A stretch of DNA of 7,237 bases from Cytophagales bacterium (GCA_003537495.1 DPSB01000518.1:1-7237); one strand, 5' to 3'; positions 1 through 7,237 are shown, counted from the first letter of the stretch. Numbers and translations: made by a program. The notes: generated by a model from the sequence alone, not told the origin.

Positions 1-541
1 TATGCGATACCGAACTGGTTATATCTTTCGTGATGGTTAGCTTACGCGATACATTTACTTTGGATGATCCAACCCCACGCGCGGCAATAATAGCTTCATC
101 AACTTCGTAATTAAATGCCCGCAATGAGGAGGCTCCGGTTGCATTGGCTTCCATAAAATCTCCGCGGCCGCGTAATTCCAGAATGGTTGCTCCGGTAAGC
201 TCTATGGTAAGGTTACGCGCTTCCAGATCGCCATCGGCTACCATCGCTCCGGTTAATTCTATTTCGGTATCTTCTTCACGGAAGCCATTAAAGTTAATTT
301 TGCCAGCACCTTTTGCTTTCAGTTCTTTTAAAGCAGGCATGGTAATTTTAATTTTTACTTTGTCTTCATCCAGAATATCACCATCCCAAAACATTTTACG
401 GTTGGTTCTATAATCGATGGTAAGCGTTTCGCCTGAGCGTGATACCGAGTACCGTGATTTTTCTTTTTCAGGGCCATCTAATTCAATGGCATAAGTTTCT
501 CCTTGCTGAATTTCAACATCAAAAATTCCGGTTAAGTCAAC
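1..541 (-). other. GIN/DUF2807 domain of the PspC protein
   Basis: This is a domain within the upstream-starting PspC gene, about residues 604 to the window edge. It opens with FARVDLTGIFDVEIQQGE and continues with SGETLTIDY, matching the usual beginning of DUF2807, the putative auto-transporter adhesin head-like or GIN domain. The later part has short beta strands separated by TGA turns at residues 700-702, 719-721 and 738-740, and a VGS turn at 760-762. This is what a right-handed parallel beta-helix with about 19 to 22 residues per rung would give. In this family such domains are thought to sit outside the cytoplasmic membrane; that location is inferred here from the preceding membrane helices. 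The last strands lie beyond the window. Confidence 0.8.
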
Positions 542-2350
542 ACGTGCAAATTCATTCAACCCATATTGATCGCTCAAGCGCACTTTCTGTTCTTCTGATG
601 GATGCTCACAATTCACGCATTCAAATCCACGGGTAGTCATACGCCAGGTTTTACCAAAGTTAGAATCCGTGTAACCGGCATAGTCCTGATACCAATTATC
701 AATTATGCGCCACATGGGTTCTTCAATTACAAACAATGTATTGTAGGGAATGTATAACTCCATATCCAAACGCTGTGCTCTGAATTTTGCTTCGGGTTTA
801 AAGGTCATGTTAGAATCGAACAGGAGCACGCTGTCTTGTTGTTCTACATTGTACACTACCATCTGTGCATTTTCGGCTGCTACCTTGCGGGTGTTACCTT
901 GTGCTTTAAATCGTTGAAACAATTTTATGTCGGTACCTTCGTATCCTTTAATGATTAGTGAGGTCATGTCGTAATCGTCTAAACCGGTTTCGTTAACACG
1001 CAACACGGCTATCTTACCATTTACGGCAAAAGTTTTTTCAGTTTTGTATTCACTTTTTTCTTTAAAGGAGTAAACCATTTGCGGAACACTTACCCCAACC
1101 GCAGCTACACTGATAAAGAACAACACGAACAGTGACCAGCCTACCAGTGGATTGAATGTTATACGCTTGGCAATGATGGAGTTTCCAATCAGGTTAACAA
1201 ACAATGCTGGTATAAACACCACCAGAAAGGCGAAGATCACCGTCCACGTAGGGAATGTATTGCGGAATGCCTCTAACGGCAAACCAATTTCGCCTACGTT
1301 GTCGCTCCACCAACTCCAATCACTCAAATGAAATACTCCGAAGATAATGCCGAGTGTAAACAACAATGAAAGCATAATGGCTAATCCCGTAAGGCTAAAC
1401 ACCAAACCAATCGCAACCCGAAACACATCTAAGATTACTTTAAACACCGGCCCCAACACTTTGGTAAGGCCTTCAATAATCATAGCGATTAATCGGAAAG
1501 GAAATAACACTACTTTGGCCAGCGTACTTTCCTCATCATTTTCTTTTTCATTTAATCCTTTCTTAACAGTTGATTCTATATTGGAAAGCGTTACCGGTTC
1601 GCCTTGCATCTGTATTTTTTCAGTAATGGTTTTGGCTTCGGGCAATACTATCCAAAGAATGATGTAGGCCAGAAAGCCAACTCCGAAGATGGCGAAGATT
1701 ACAAACAGTAAACGGATCACCGCAAGGTCGGCACCAAAGAAAGCAGCTACGCCACCAGCCACACCACCAATTACTCTGCGTTCGCTGTCGCGATACATTT
1801 TCTTTACATTAGGCTCATCTTCAAGCTCGGTTGAACCGGGTAACAGAATCCAAAGCAGGATATAAATAAGGAGCAAGCCACCATAACTACCCAATACTAA
1901 AAGGGCAAACAATAATCGCGGCCATACAGGGTCTATATTAAAGTAGTGTGCAAAACCTGAACACACACCACCTAATATTTTTCTTTTTTGATCGCGCAAC
2001 AGCTTACGTGGAGCCGCAGTGCTTTCGGATTTGCCCGAAGTTTCTTTAGCAGATGATGTGTAGTCTCCGGCAAACTCTTGTTCTTCGGCAGCTTTAAAAT
2101 CGTTAACACTACCCATGGTGGTCATCAGGCTGCTTACATCTTCGGCTGTAATTACCTGTTTGCCTTCGTTTAGTTTGGCCAGAAAAATTTCTGCAATACG
2201 ACTTTCAATGTCGGCCAGAATTTCACTGCTGTCTTCAAACGTGGCGAAATAGCGCTTAATAGAGTCTAAGTATTTGCGCAGGGTTTCATAGCCGTCTTCT
2301 TCTATATGGAAGATGATGCCGCTGATGTTGATGCTGATATTCTTTTTCAT
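1..2350 (-). CDS. PspC-domain membrane protein with C-terminal GIN/DUF2807 beta-helix (3' end cut off by window)
   Basis: The frame is open for 783 codons from the ATG at 2350-2348 and leaves the window without a stop, so the C-terminus is missing. Residues 1-95 form a charged, mostly helical region starting MKKNISINISG with an HIEEDGYETL stretch, a pattern I recognise from Bacteroidota PspC proteins. Two tandem PspC domains follow at about 115-171 (GGVCSGFAHYF) and 188-237 (GGVAGGVAAFF), each ending in a long hydrophobic helix. More membrane segments lie near 303-340, 367-392 and 402-422. Residues 430-600 look soluble and hold a CxxC pair (C578, C581). From about 604 the GIN/DUF2807 domain begins, with repeated TGA turns at 700, 719 and 738. 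PspC domains are known from the phage-shock envelope-stress response. A role in sensing or buffering membrane stress is inference. The gene starts 22 bp after the PadR gene and is probably co-transcribed with it. No clear Shine-Dalgarno precedes the ATG, as is usual in this phylum. Confidence 0.9.
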   Translation of the reverse strand, partial: MKKNISINISGIIFHIEEDGYETLRKYLDSIKRYFATFEDSSEILADIESRIAEIFLAKLNEGKQVITAEDVSSLMTTMGSVNDFKAAEEQEFAGDYTSSAKETSGKSESTAAPRKLLRDQKRKILGGVCSGFAHYFNIDPVWPRLLFALLVLGSYGGLLLIYILLWILLPGSTELEDEPNVKKMYRDSERRVIGGVAGGVAAFFGADLAVIRLLFVIFAIFGVGFLAYIILWIVLPEAKTITEKIQMQGEPVTLSNIESTVKKGLNEKENDEESTLAKVVLFPFRLIAMIIEGLTKVLGPVFKVILDVFRVAIGLVFSLTGLAIMLSLLFTLGIIFGVFHLSDWSWWSDNVGEIGLPLEAFRNTFPTWTVIFAFLVVFIPALFVNLIGNSIIAKRITFNPLVGWSLFVLFFISVAAVGVSVPQMVYSFKEKSEYKTEKTFAVNGKIAVLRVNETGLDDYDMTSLIIKGYEGTDIKLFQRFKAQGNTRKVAAENAQMVVYNVEQQDSVLLFDSNMTFKPEAKFRAQRLDMELYIPYNTLFVIEEPMWRIIDNWYQDYAGYTDSNFGKTWRMTTRGFECVNCEHPSEEQKVRLSDQYGLNEFARVDLTGIFDVEIQQGETYAIELDGPEKEKSRYSVSRSGETLTIDYRTNRKMFWDGDILDEDKVKIKITMPALKELKAKGAGKINFNGFREEDTEIELTGAMVADGDLEARNLTIELTGATILELRGRGDFMEANATGASSLRAFNYEVDEAIIAARGVGSSKVNVSRKLTITKDITSSVSH

Positions 2351-2372
2351 AATTAATATGCCCGTTATGAAG

Positions 2373-2708
2373 TTAGCTGATCGATTTGGATTTTATAAGG
2401 TTAGTGGACTGCACCAGGTCATCCCATGTTTCGGAAAGTCCATGCAAAAACTTTTCGCCATCGGCAGTCAGTTTATAATACTTGCGTGGTGGCCCCGATT
2501 TGGACTCCACCCATTTGTATTCCAGCAACCCGGCATTCTTCAATCGCGTAAGCAGCGGGTAAAGTGTACCTTCCACCACAATCATTTTGGCGGCAGTCAG
2601 TTCGTCAATCATATCAGTGGCATAAACTTCACCCCGCGAAATGATGTGCAGGATGCAGTATTCGAGTATGCCTTTTCTCATCTGCACTTGTGTGTTCTCC
2701 ATGTTCAT
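2373..2708 (-). CDS. PadR-family transcriptional regulator
   Basis: A 111-aa protein with the PadR winged-helix fold. Residues 8-40 (QMRKGILEYCIL, then ATDMIDEL) form the first helices. EGTLYPLLTRLKNAGLL at 46-62 is the recognition-helix signature. The wing follows as WVESKSGPPRKYYKLT (66-81), then the usual ADGEKFL. The C-terminal tail (about 85-111) is a single short helix for dimerisation, typical of the short PadR subfamily. PadR proteins are usually repressors that bind inverted repeats in their own promoter. A perfect inverted repeat lies 22 bp upstream of the start (2731-2751), which supports autoregulation. The stop codon (TAA, 2375-2373) is 22 bp before the PspC-domain gene, so the two are probably one operon. 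Start choice: the ATG at 2708 gives MNMEN; a second ATG at 2702 (third codon) is also possible and would change the product by only two residues. The effector is not evident from the sequence. Confidence 0.94.
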   Translation of the reverse strand: MNMENTQVQMRKGILEYCILHIISRGEVYATDMIDELTAAKMIVVEGTLYPLLTRLKNAGLLEYKWVESKSGPPRKYYKLTADGEKFLHGLSETWDDLVQSTNLIKSKSIS

Positions 2709-2711
2709 TGT

Positions 2712-2733
2712 TACCGACTTTTACCGGTCGGTA
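2712..2733. repeat. Second inverted repeat overlapping the putative operator
   Basis: TACCGAC (2712-2718) pairs with GTCGGTA (2727-2733) across an 8-nt loop. It shares the three bases GTA at 2731-2733 with the arm of the neighbouring inverted repeat, so both hairpins could not be fully formed together in a transcript. A direct repeat TTACCG (2711-2716 and 2721-2726), spaced by one helical turn of 10 bp, lies within it. The site begins three bases upstream of the PadR start codon, so a stem here could limit ribosome access to the PadR message. That function is inference. Confidence 0.45.
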
Positions 2734-2751
2734 CTTGGCATCACCAAGTAC
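2731..2751. promoter_or_regulatory. Putative PadR operator: perfect 8-bp inverted repeat
   Basis: GTACTTGG (2731-2738) and CCAAGTAC (2744-2751) form a perfect inverted repeat around the 5-nt spacer CATCA. The site ends 22 bp upstream of the PadR start codon. Length, symmetry and position fit a binding site for a dimeric winged-helix repressor acting on its own promoter. The link to this PadR is inferred from position alone. The same sequence in RNA would form an 8-bp hairpin in the 5' leader, so a leader-RNA role cannot be excluded. Confidence 0.6.
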
Positions 2752-2772
2752 TAAGCCAAAATGAATAGCATA

Positions 2773-2804
2773 CAAAAATGCCTTAAAATGATTTAAAAAC
2801 GCAA
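2773..2804 (-). promoter_or_regulatory. Weak candidate promoter for the PadR-PspC operon
   Basis: Read on the minus strand, CATTTTTG (2780-2773) matches the Bacteroidota -7 element TAnnTTTG except for its first base. A TTG (2804-2802) lies 21 nt upstream where the -33 TTTG element would be. If used, transcription would start near 2766 and the inverted repeat at 2731-2751 would lie just downstream of the start, a position suited to repression by steric block. A second partial match, TCATTTTG on the minus strand near 2757-2764, has no upstream partner at the right distance. Confidence 0.25.
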
Positions 2805-2903
2805 TTTTTATTTTTCAGGCTTTGAGATTCTGGCCATTTGTGAACAGTTGAAAAAATAAAATCGTACAACATACAGCCCGATTTTGCTCAAGATTTAAAG
2901 GCG

Positions 2904-5900
2904 ATGCCACCAGTTACCCGTATTTTTACCAACGTATGTAACGCAATAACTTTAAGGAATACCGTGCGGGTTGGTTTTTGGTTTGCTTTCGTGTTTTTGG
3001 GTAGCTTTTTTTCTGCCGCTGGTCAGTACTCCAATTCGTGGGTTACTCCAGGGCAAAGTTATTATCGCATTCCGGTAGCACAGAAAGGGGTTTACAGACT
3101 TACCCATACCGACCTGCAAAATGCAGGTGTGCCGGTAAATGCTATAGACCCACGCCAGCTTCAGATTTTTCATAGAGGAGTGGAACAGTCTATTCTGGTA
3201 GCTGGGCAAGACGATGCGGTTTTTAATACTTCCGATTACATCGAATTTTTTGGACGCGCCAACGATGGCACGTTGGATAAGGATTTATACAAGCCGTCAA
3301 CACTGCAGCCACATAATTATTATAATCTTTACAGCGATACCACGGCTTACTTTCTTACCTGGCCGTTGGCGGTTACTCCGGGTAAAAGGGTTACAACTTT
3401 CTCGGAAGTGAATGTAAGTGCGCTTCCGGCACAAACCCATCATACTTCAGAGCGACTGCTTATTAACAAAGAACAATACTCGGGCGGTAATTTACTTAGC
3501 GATGTATTGCGCTTTACACATTTTGATGAAGGCGAAGGCTGGACGGGTGCTGCCATCCGGCAAAATCAAAATGTTGATTATGTTGTTGATTTGATCACGC
3601 AAACAGTTCCTGCAGCAGGCAATCCACAATTGGAAATTTTATTGGTTGGTCGCGATCAGATTCCACACACCGCGCAGATTTATGTTGGGCAAACTATTGG
3701 TGCCTTACGATTATTAGATACCTATAACTTTAATGGATTTGCGACTGCTAAACTTACATATCCACTTTCGTGGAGTGATGTAGATGCAGAAGGGCGCTTA
3801 ACGGTGCGATTAGCAGCACCACCTGAAGCCAATAATCGGTTTCAATTCAGTGCCTCGTATGTGCGCGTTACGTTTCCACAGAATTTTCAAATTACATCGC
3901 CAACTGCAAACACATTCCGCCTGGCCGAAAATGCAGGTGGTAAATCGTATGTGGAATGGAGTGGTGCAAGCGCTAATACGCGGGTGTGGGATGTAACCAA
4001 TCCTGAAAATCCGGTAACGATTGGCACACAATTAACGGGTTCAACGTTGCGCGCTATGGTTGATCAGACACAAACTTCGCGCGAGCTTTTTGTTTTTGAC
4101 CATGTACGTTTGGCAACGGTGAAGCGCATTTCTTTCCGATTACTTACGCCATCGCAATCTAATTATATTATTATCTCGCATAAAGATTTAATGCAAGCAG
4201 CCGGTGGTTATGCAAACCCGGTAAAAGCGTATGCGGGCTATCGCGCAAGCGAAGCCGGTGGTAGTTACGATACATTGGTGGTAACAGTCGATCAGTTGTA
4301 CAATCAGTTTAACTATGGCGAAACTTCACCGCGGGCCATTTATGAATTTATGCGTTACATGGTGGGCGAAGGTTCACCAAACTATTTGTTTCTGATTGGA
4401 AAAGGTAGAGATGTTAGTTCGGGTTATCATCGGCTTATTAATCCATCGGCTTCTATTACAAAAGACTTTGTGCCGCCCGCGGGTTCGCCCGGAGCGGATA
4501 TAACGTACACGGCTGGGTTAGATGGCACTACATACGAACCTGCTGTTCCTACAGGAAGATTATCTGCAACTACACCTTTACAAGTAGCTTCTTATCTGAA
4601 TAAAATTATAGAAACTGAAACTACTGCGCCCCAAGCCTGGCAAAAGAAAGGCTTGCATTTAAGTGGCGGAATTCTACCAACCGAGTTAATCATCTTTCGC
4701 GAATACATGGATGGCTTTAAATCTACAGCCGAGTTGCCGCAATGGGGTGGTTCAATTGCTACCATTGCCAAGCGCGATCCGAATCCGGTTGAGTTGATCA
4801 ACATTTCGGATCAGGTAAATGCCGGAGTAAATCTGGTAACCTTCTTTGGGCATTCTTCCTCCAGTACCATTGATATTGATATTGGTTTTGCAACTGACCC
4901 AACTTTAGGTTATGCTAATCCGGGCAAGTATCCGGTATTCTTAATTAATGGTTGTAATGCCGGTAACTTTTTTTCCAACACACAGGCCTTTGGTGAAGAT
5001 TGGATGAGTGCCCAGAGCAAAGGAGCGCGGGCTTTTATTGCGCACAGCTCGTTTGGGTTTACGTATTCACTGCAATACTATTCAAGTTTGTTTTATCAGG
5101 TTGGTTTTACCAATAGCAATTATGTGGGTAAAGGCATTGGTGATGTTCAAAAAGAAGTTGCGCGACAATACATGCAATCGGCTGCGGCTATTATGGCTAA
5201 CGTCACGCAAGTGCAACAAATGGTGTTGTTGGGCGATCCGGCTGTTAAACTTTTTTATTTTTCAAAACCCGATTACGAAATCAAACCAGCAGATCTGGCA
5301 TTGGTTTCGTTTGATGGAAAGCCTGTAACGGTAACCAGCGACTCGTTTGCTATTCGCATTGTGCGGCACAACCTCGGTCTGGCGAAAGATGAGCCCATGA
5401 AAATTTCTGTTATGCGAGCGCTGAATGATGGTTCGCAAATGCACTATGATTCTTTGTTTGCACCTGTCTTAAATACCGACACTGTTTTTTTTCACCTGAA
5501 AAGTTTGCCGCAAGGAGGTGGTGTGAATCAGTTTACGGTTACACTCGATGCTGATGAGTCAATTGAAGAATTGAATGAAGCAAACAATGTGGCTGTATTA
5601 GAAAGTTTTATTGCCACTAGTACCACGCTCAACTTATTTCCTAAAAATTTCGCATTGGTCGGTCAACGCCAAGTAAAATTGCTTTGGCAATCTACCAACC
5701 TGCGTTCCGCAAATCGTGAGTATGAAGTTGAGATAGATACCGTAAATACATTTAACAGTCAATTTAAAATTAACCGCACAGTAGCAGCTGCGGTATTAGC
5801 TGAGACAGAGCTGGCATTGGCCCCGACCGACTCAACGGTTTATTATTGGCGCACGCGTTTCAAAACACCACAACAAGGTGAAAGTAATGAATGGGTTGCC

Positions 5901-7237
5901 AGTAGTTTTTCGTATATAAATGATAGTGAAAAGGGGTGGGCACAACTCAGGGCACAACAAGTTCAGGATAATGTGTATTTAAATTTAATTGCGCCCGCTG
6001 GAAGTATTCCGTTTTCGTTTGAAGAAACACAAACGCAGGTTTCGGTAACTACTTTTGGTAGTGAAAGTCCGCTACCCTATACCGATGCTTCAATAAAAAT
6101 CAATGGTTCGGAATTTAATCTGGCCACGCAAGGCCAACCTTGCCGGGATCATTCTTTCAATTTAGTTGCCTTCAATAAGAATACAGCCATTCCTTATCCA
6201 GCCTTGCCATTTAACTTTCAAGATCCACGTACGTGTGGCCGCGAGCCGCAGGTGATTAATAGTTTTTTATACTCTGAAATGGAGACTGGCATGGGCGATG
6301 ATCTTGTTGCATTTGTGAATGCTGTGGCTCCAAGCGATTCGGTAATCATGTTTACCATTCATAATCCATCGTATGTGGCTTGGCCGGTTGCTGCAAAAAA
6401 TGCATTGGCTGAGTTAGGTGTTAACCCTGCTGATCTAAATTTGCTTCAACCGGGTGAACCAATTATAATTTTTGGAAAGAAAGGTGTGCCAGCCGGAAGT
6501 GCCCGTATTGTTCGCGCTTCCATTTCGCCAGCCAACGAACAAGTGTTGAGTGTTTCAGGTTCAATTACAGGTCGTAATTCAAGTGGTACGATGAAATCAA
6601 CCCGTATAGGACCGGCATTAAGTTGGAAAGAATTTAAACGTGTTGCAGTGCCGGTTGATGCTGGTGACGAATTTTCATTTTATATCTATGGGGTAAATGC
6701 TGCGGGTGTTGAGTTTCTGCTTGCTGATGTCGTTGCGGCTGAACATGACTTAACCACTATTGATGCAACAGAGTTTCCTTATCTGCGCGTAGTATTTACT
6801 ACTACCGATGAAACCAATCTTACCCCCGCGCTGTGGAAAAACTGGATAGTGCTTTACGAATCGCCAGCAGAAGGTTTATTGATGCATACCGGAACGCAAG
6901 ACGTGCAACATGTACAAGAGGGCGAGGAGTGGAGTACTACATTTGGTTTCAGAAATATTTCTGACAAGACATTTACCGGAATGCTACCCGTAACGCTTGA
7001 AGTAATCAACACACAAACGCAAGCACGCGAAACTCAGACTTTTGAAATTACACCACCAACTCCGGGAGCCACCACTTCGTTTGAGATTACCTCGCCCACA
7101 ACAAATAAACCCGGCAGCAATACAATCAATGTAGCCGTTAATAGTCGTGTGCTTCCGGAAGAGTATTACGAAAACAATTTTTTATCAATGCCTGATTACT
7201 TGCTGGTGCAGCCTGCTAAAATTCCACCAATTTTAAA
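2904..7237 (+). CDS. Exported C25 (gingipain-type) cysteine peptidase, probable PorU2-like type IX secretion sortase (3' end cut off by window)
   Basis: The frame is open for 1444 codons from the ATG at 2904 to the edge. An in-frame TGA at 2841 with no ATG between supports this start. A GTG at 2964 is an alternative. Residues 22-40 (VGFWFAFVFLGSFFSAAG) are a signal-peptide core with cleavage likely near 39-40. About 41-410 is the beta-rich N-terminal region (YYRIPVAQKGVYRL, DYIEFFGRANDG) seen in PorU-like proteins. The C25 catalytic domain spans about 420-785: IIISHKDLM, LIGKGRD, PTGRL (549-553), FFGHSSSS with His650, LINGCNAG with Cys684, and GDPAVKLF (777-784). After it come a CARDB-like domain ending NEANN (891-895), an FN3-like domain (about 905-1012), an ILEI/PANDER-like module (about 1040-1205), a beta domain with PYLRVVFTT, and a second CARDB-like domain with YYENNF. 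PorU-type C25 enzymes cleave the C-terminal sorting domain of type IX cargo at the cell surface. This member's own role, sortase or secreted protease, is inferred. The missing end may carry a sorting signal. Confidence 0.88.
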   Translation, partial: MPPVTRIFTNVCNAITLRNTVRVGFWFAFVFLGSFFSAAGQYSNSWVTPGQSYYRIPVAQKGVYRLTHTDLQNAGVPVNAIDPRQLQIFHRGVEQSILVAGQDDAVFNTSDYIEFFGRANDGTLDKDLYKPSTLQPHNYYNLYSDTTAYFLTWPLAVTPGKRVTTFSEVNVSALPAQTHHTSERLLINKEQYSGGNLLSDVLRFTHFDEGEGWTGAAIRQNQNVDYVVDLITQTVPAAGNPQLEILLVGRDQIPHTAQIYVGQTIGALRLLDTYNFNGFATAKLTYPLSWSDVDAEGRLTVRLAAPPEANNRFQFSASYVRVTFPQNFQITSPTANTFRLAENAGGKSYVEWSGASANTRVWDVTNPENPVTIGTQLTGSTLRAMVDQTQTSRELFVFDHVRLATVKRISFRLLTPSQSNYIIISHKDLMQAAGGYANPVKAYAGYRASEAGGSYDTLVVTVDQLYNQFNYGETSPRAIYEFMRYMVGEGSPNYLFLIGKGRDVSSGYHRLINPSASITKDFVPPAGSPGADITYTAGLDGTTYEPAVPTGRLSATTPLQVASYLNKIIETETTAPQAWQKKGLHLSGGILPTELIIFREYMDGFKSTAELPQWGGSIATIAKRDPNPVELINISDQVNAGVNLVTFFGHSSSSTIDIDIGFATDPTLGYANPGKYPVFLINGCNAGNFFSNTQAFGEDWMSAQSKGARAFIAHSSFGFTYSLQYYSSLFYQVGFTNSNYVGKGIGDVQKEVARQYMQSAAAIMANVTQVQQMVLLGDPAVKLFYFSKPDYEIKPADLALVSFDGKPVTVTSDSFAIRIVRHNLGLAKDEPMKISVMRALNDGSQMHYDSLFAPVLNTDTVFFHLKSLPQGGGVNQFTVTLDADESIEELNEANNVAVLESFIATSTTLNLFPKNFALVGQRQVKLLWQSTNLRSANREYEVEIDTVNTFNSQFKINRTVAAAVLAETELALAPTDSTVYYWRTRFKTPQQGESNEWVASSFSYINDSEKGWAQLRAQQVQDNVYLNLIAPAGSIPFSFEETQTQVSVTTFGSESPLPYTDASIKINGSEFNLATQGQPCRDHSFNLVAFNKNTAIPYPALPFNFQDPRTCGREPQVINSFLYSEMETGMGDDLVAFVNAVAPSDSVIMFTIHNPSYVAWPVAAKNALAELGVNPADLNLLQPGEPIIIFGKKGVPAGSARIVRASISPANEQVLSVSGSITGRNSSGTMKSTRIGPALSWKEFKRVAVPVDAGDEFSFYIYGVNAAGVEFLLADVVAAEHDLTTIDATEFPYLRVVFTTTDETNLTPALWKNWIVLYESPAEGLLMHTGTQDVQHVQEGEEWSTTFGFRNISDKTFTGMLPVTLEVINTQTQARETQTFEITPPTPGATTSFEITSPTTNKPGSNTINVAVNSRVLPEEYYENNFLSMPDYLLVQPAKIPPIL
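4161..5258 (+). other. C25 peptidase catalytic domain with intact His-Cys dyad
   Basis: This is a domain within the long peptidase gene, about residues 420-785. The catalytic histidine is in GHSS (His650, codon 4851-4853) and the nucleophile is in NGCNAG (Cys684, codon 4953-4955). The 34-residue spacing is close to that of the His-Cys pair in gingipain R (from memory, 211 and 244). Downstream, FGEDWMSAQSKGARAFIAHSS and the closing GDPAVKL are typical of the family. Both catalytic residues are present, so the enzyme is expected to be active. Confidence 0.88.
6021..6518 (+). other. ILEI/PANDER-like module in the peptidase
   Basis: This is a domain within the long peptidase gene, about residues 1040-1205. 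Its order of elements fits the interleukin-like EMT inducer fold: a strand SIKINGSEF, then FNLVAFNKNTAIPY, a helix LVAFVNAVAPSDSVIMF, then AAKNALAELGV and a closing IIFGKKGVPAGSARIV. Two cysteines, C1080 and C1111, could form a disulfide outside the cell. The domain was first defined in animal secreted proteins and is also known in bacterial surface proteins. Its ligand here is unknown; sugar binding or packing against the peptidase are possibilities. The assignment is from pattern memory, not from a search. Confidence 0.6.

Larger units (their letters stand above)
2709..2903. other. Divergent intergenic regulatory region
   Basis: This 195-bp stretch separates the leftward PadR-PspC unit from the rightward C25 peptidase gene. 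Both transcription units must start here unless one is read from an unusual distance. The half next to PadR contains two overlapping inverted repeats. The middle (about 2760-2820) is A+T-rich. The half next to the peptidase gene has an A-rich run at 2851-2860 but no convincing match to the Bacteroidota promoter consensus (TTTG, about 19 nt, TAnnTTTG) on the + strand. I see no small ORF, tRNA or terminator-like stem followed by T residues. Confidence 0.75.

Noticed and set aside
144..1667. Several + strand open frames antisense to the PspC gene
   Set aside because: The minus-strand frame is open throughout with clear PspC and GIN domains; the + strand translations are low-complexity and unrelated to any family I know.
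2313..2768. A 151-codon + strand open frame covering the PadR gene
   Set aside because: It lies antisense to a clear PadR protein and its translation shows no recognisable domain; it is a shadow of the real gene.
2845..2864. A-rich run that might belong to a terminator
   Set aside because: No G+C-rich stem lies beside it on either strand, and both neighbouring genes start, rather than end, at this region.
2821..2903. Possible + strand promoter using TTTG at 2821 or 2837
   Set aside because: No TAnnTTTG-like element lies at the expected distance; the nearest, TAAAATCG at 2857, matches poorly and is spaced too closely.
2952..5444. Short open frames on both strands inside the peptidase gene
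   Set aside because: The continuous + frame carries the signal peptide, catalytic motifs and Ig-like domains; the others are out-of-frame or antisense shadows.

Overview
The window looks like a chromosomal segment of a Bacteroidota bacterium, probably of the class Cytophagia. The order-level guess is inference. The evidence is a gingipain-type C25 protease of the type IX secretion (PorU/PorU2) kind, a PadR regulator paired with a PspC plus DUF2807 (GIN) membrane protein, moderate-to-low G+C, and the lack of strong Shine-Dalgarno sequences. I see no RNA genes, CRISPR array, insertion sequence, phage gene or attachment site.

Layout: two transcription units diverge from a 195-bp intergenic region (2709-2903). 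Leftward, a 111-aa PadR-family repressor (2708-2373) is followed after 22 bp by a large membrane protein (2350 to the left edge, 783 codons visible, C-terminus cut off). That protein has a conserved cytosolic-looking N-terminal region, two tandem PspC domains, further membrane helices and a C-terminal GIN beta-helix. Rightward, one very long open frame (2904 to the right edge, 1444 complete codons, C-terminus cut off) encodes an exported multidomain C25 cysteine peptidase, most likely a PorU2-type sortase-like protein. Both large genes run off the window, and both read without frameshift or internal stop.

The PadR leader holds a perfect 8-bp inverted repeat with a 5-nt spacer (2731-2751), which is a good operator candidate, and an overlapping second inverted repeat (2712-2733). 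The simplest model is that PadR represses its own operon and that an envelope signal relieves this. Whether the same site also affects the divergent peptidase gene is open.

The most notable items are the operator and competing-hairpin arrangement, the ILEI/PANDER-like module inside the peptidase, the regular 19-residue rungs in the GIN domain, and the PadR-PspC-GIN operon lying back-to-back with a secretion-associated protease. These are recognisable families in an interesting arrangement; I do not see a clearly new system.
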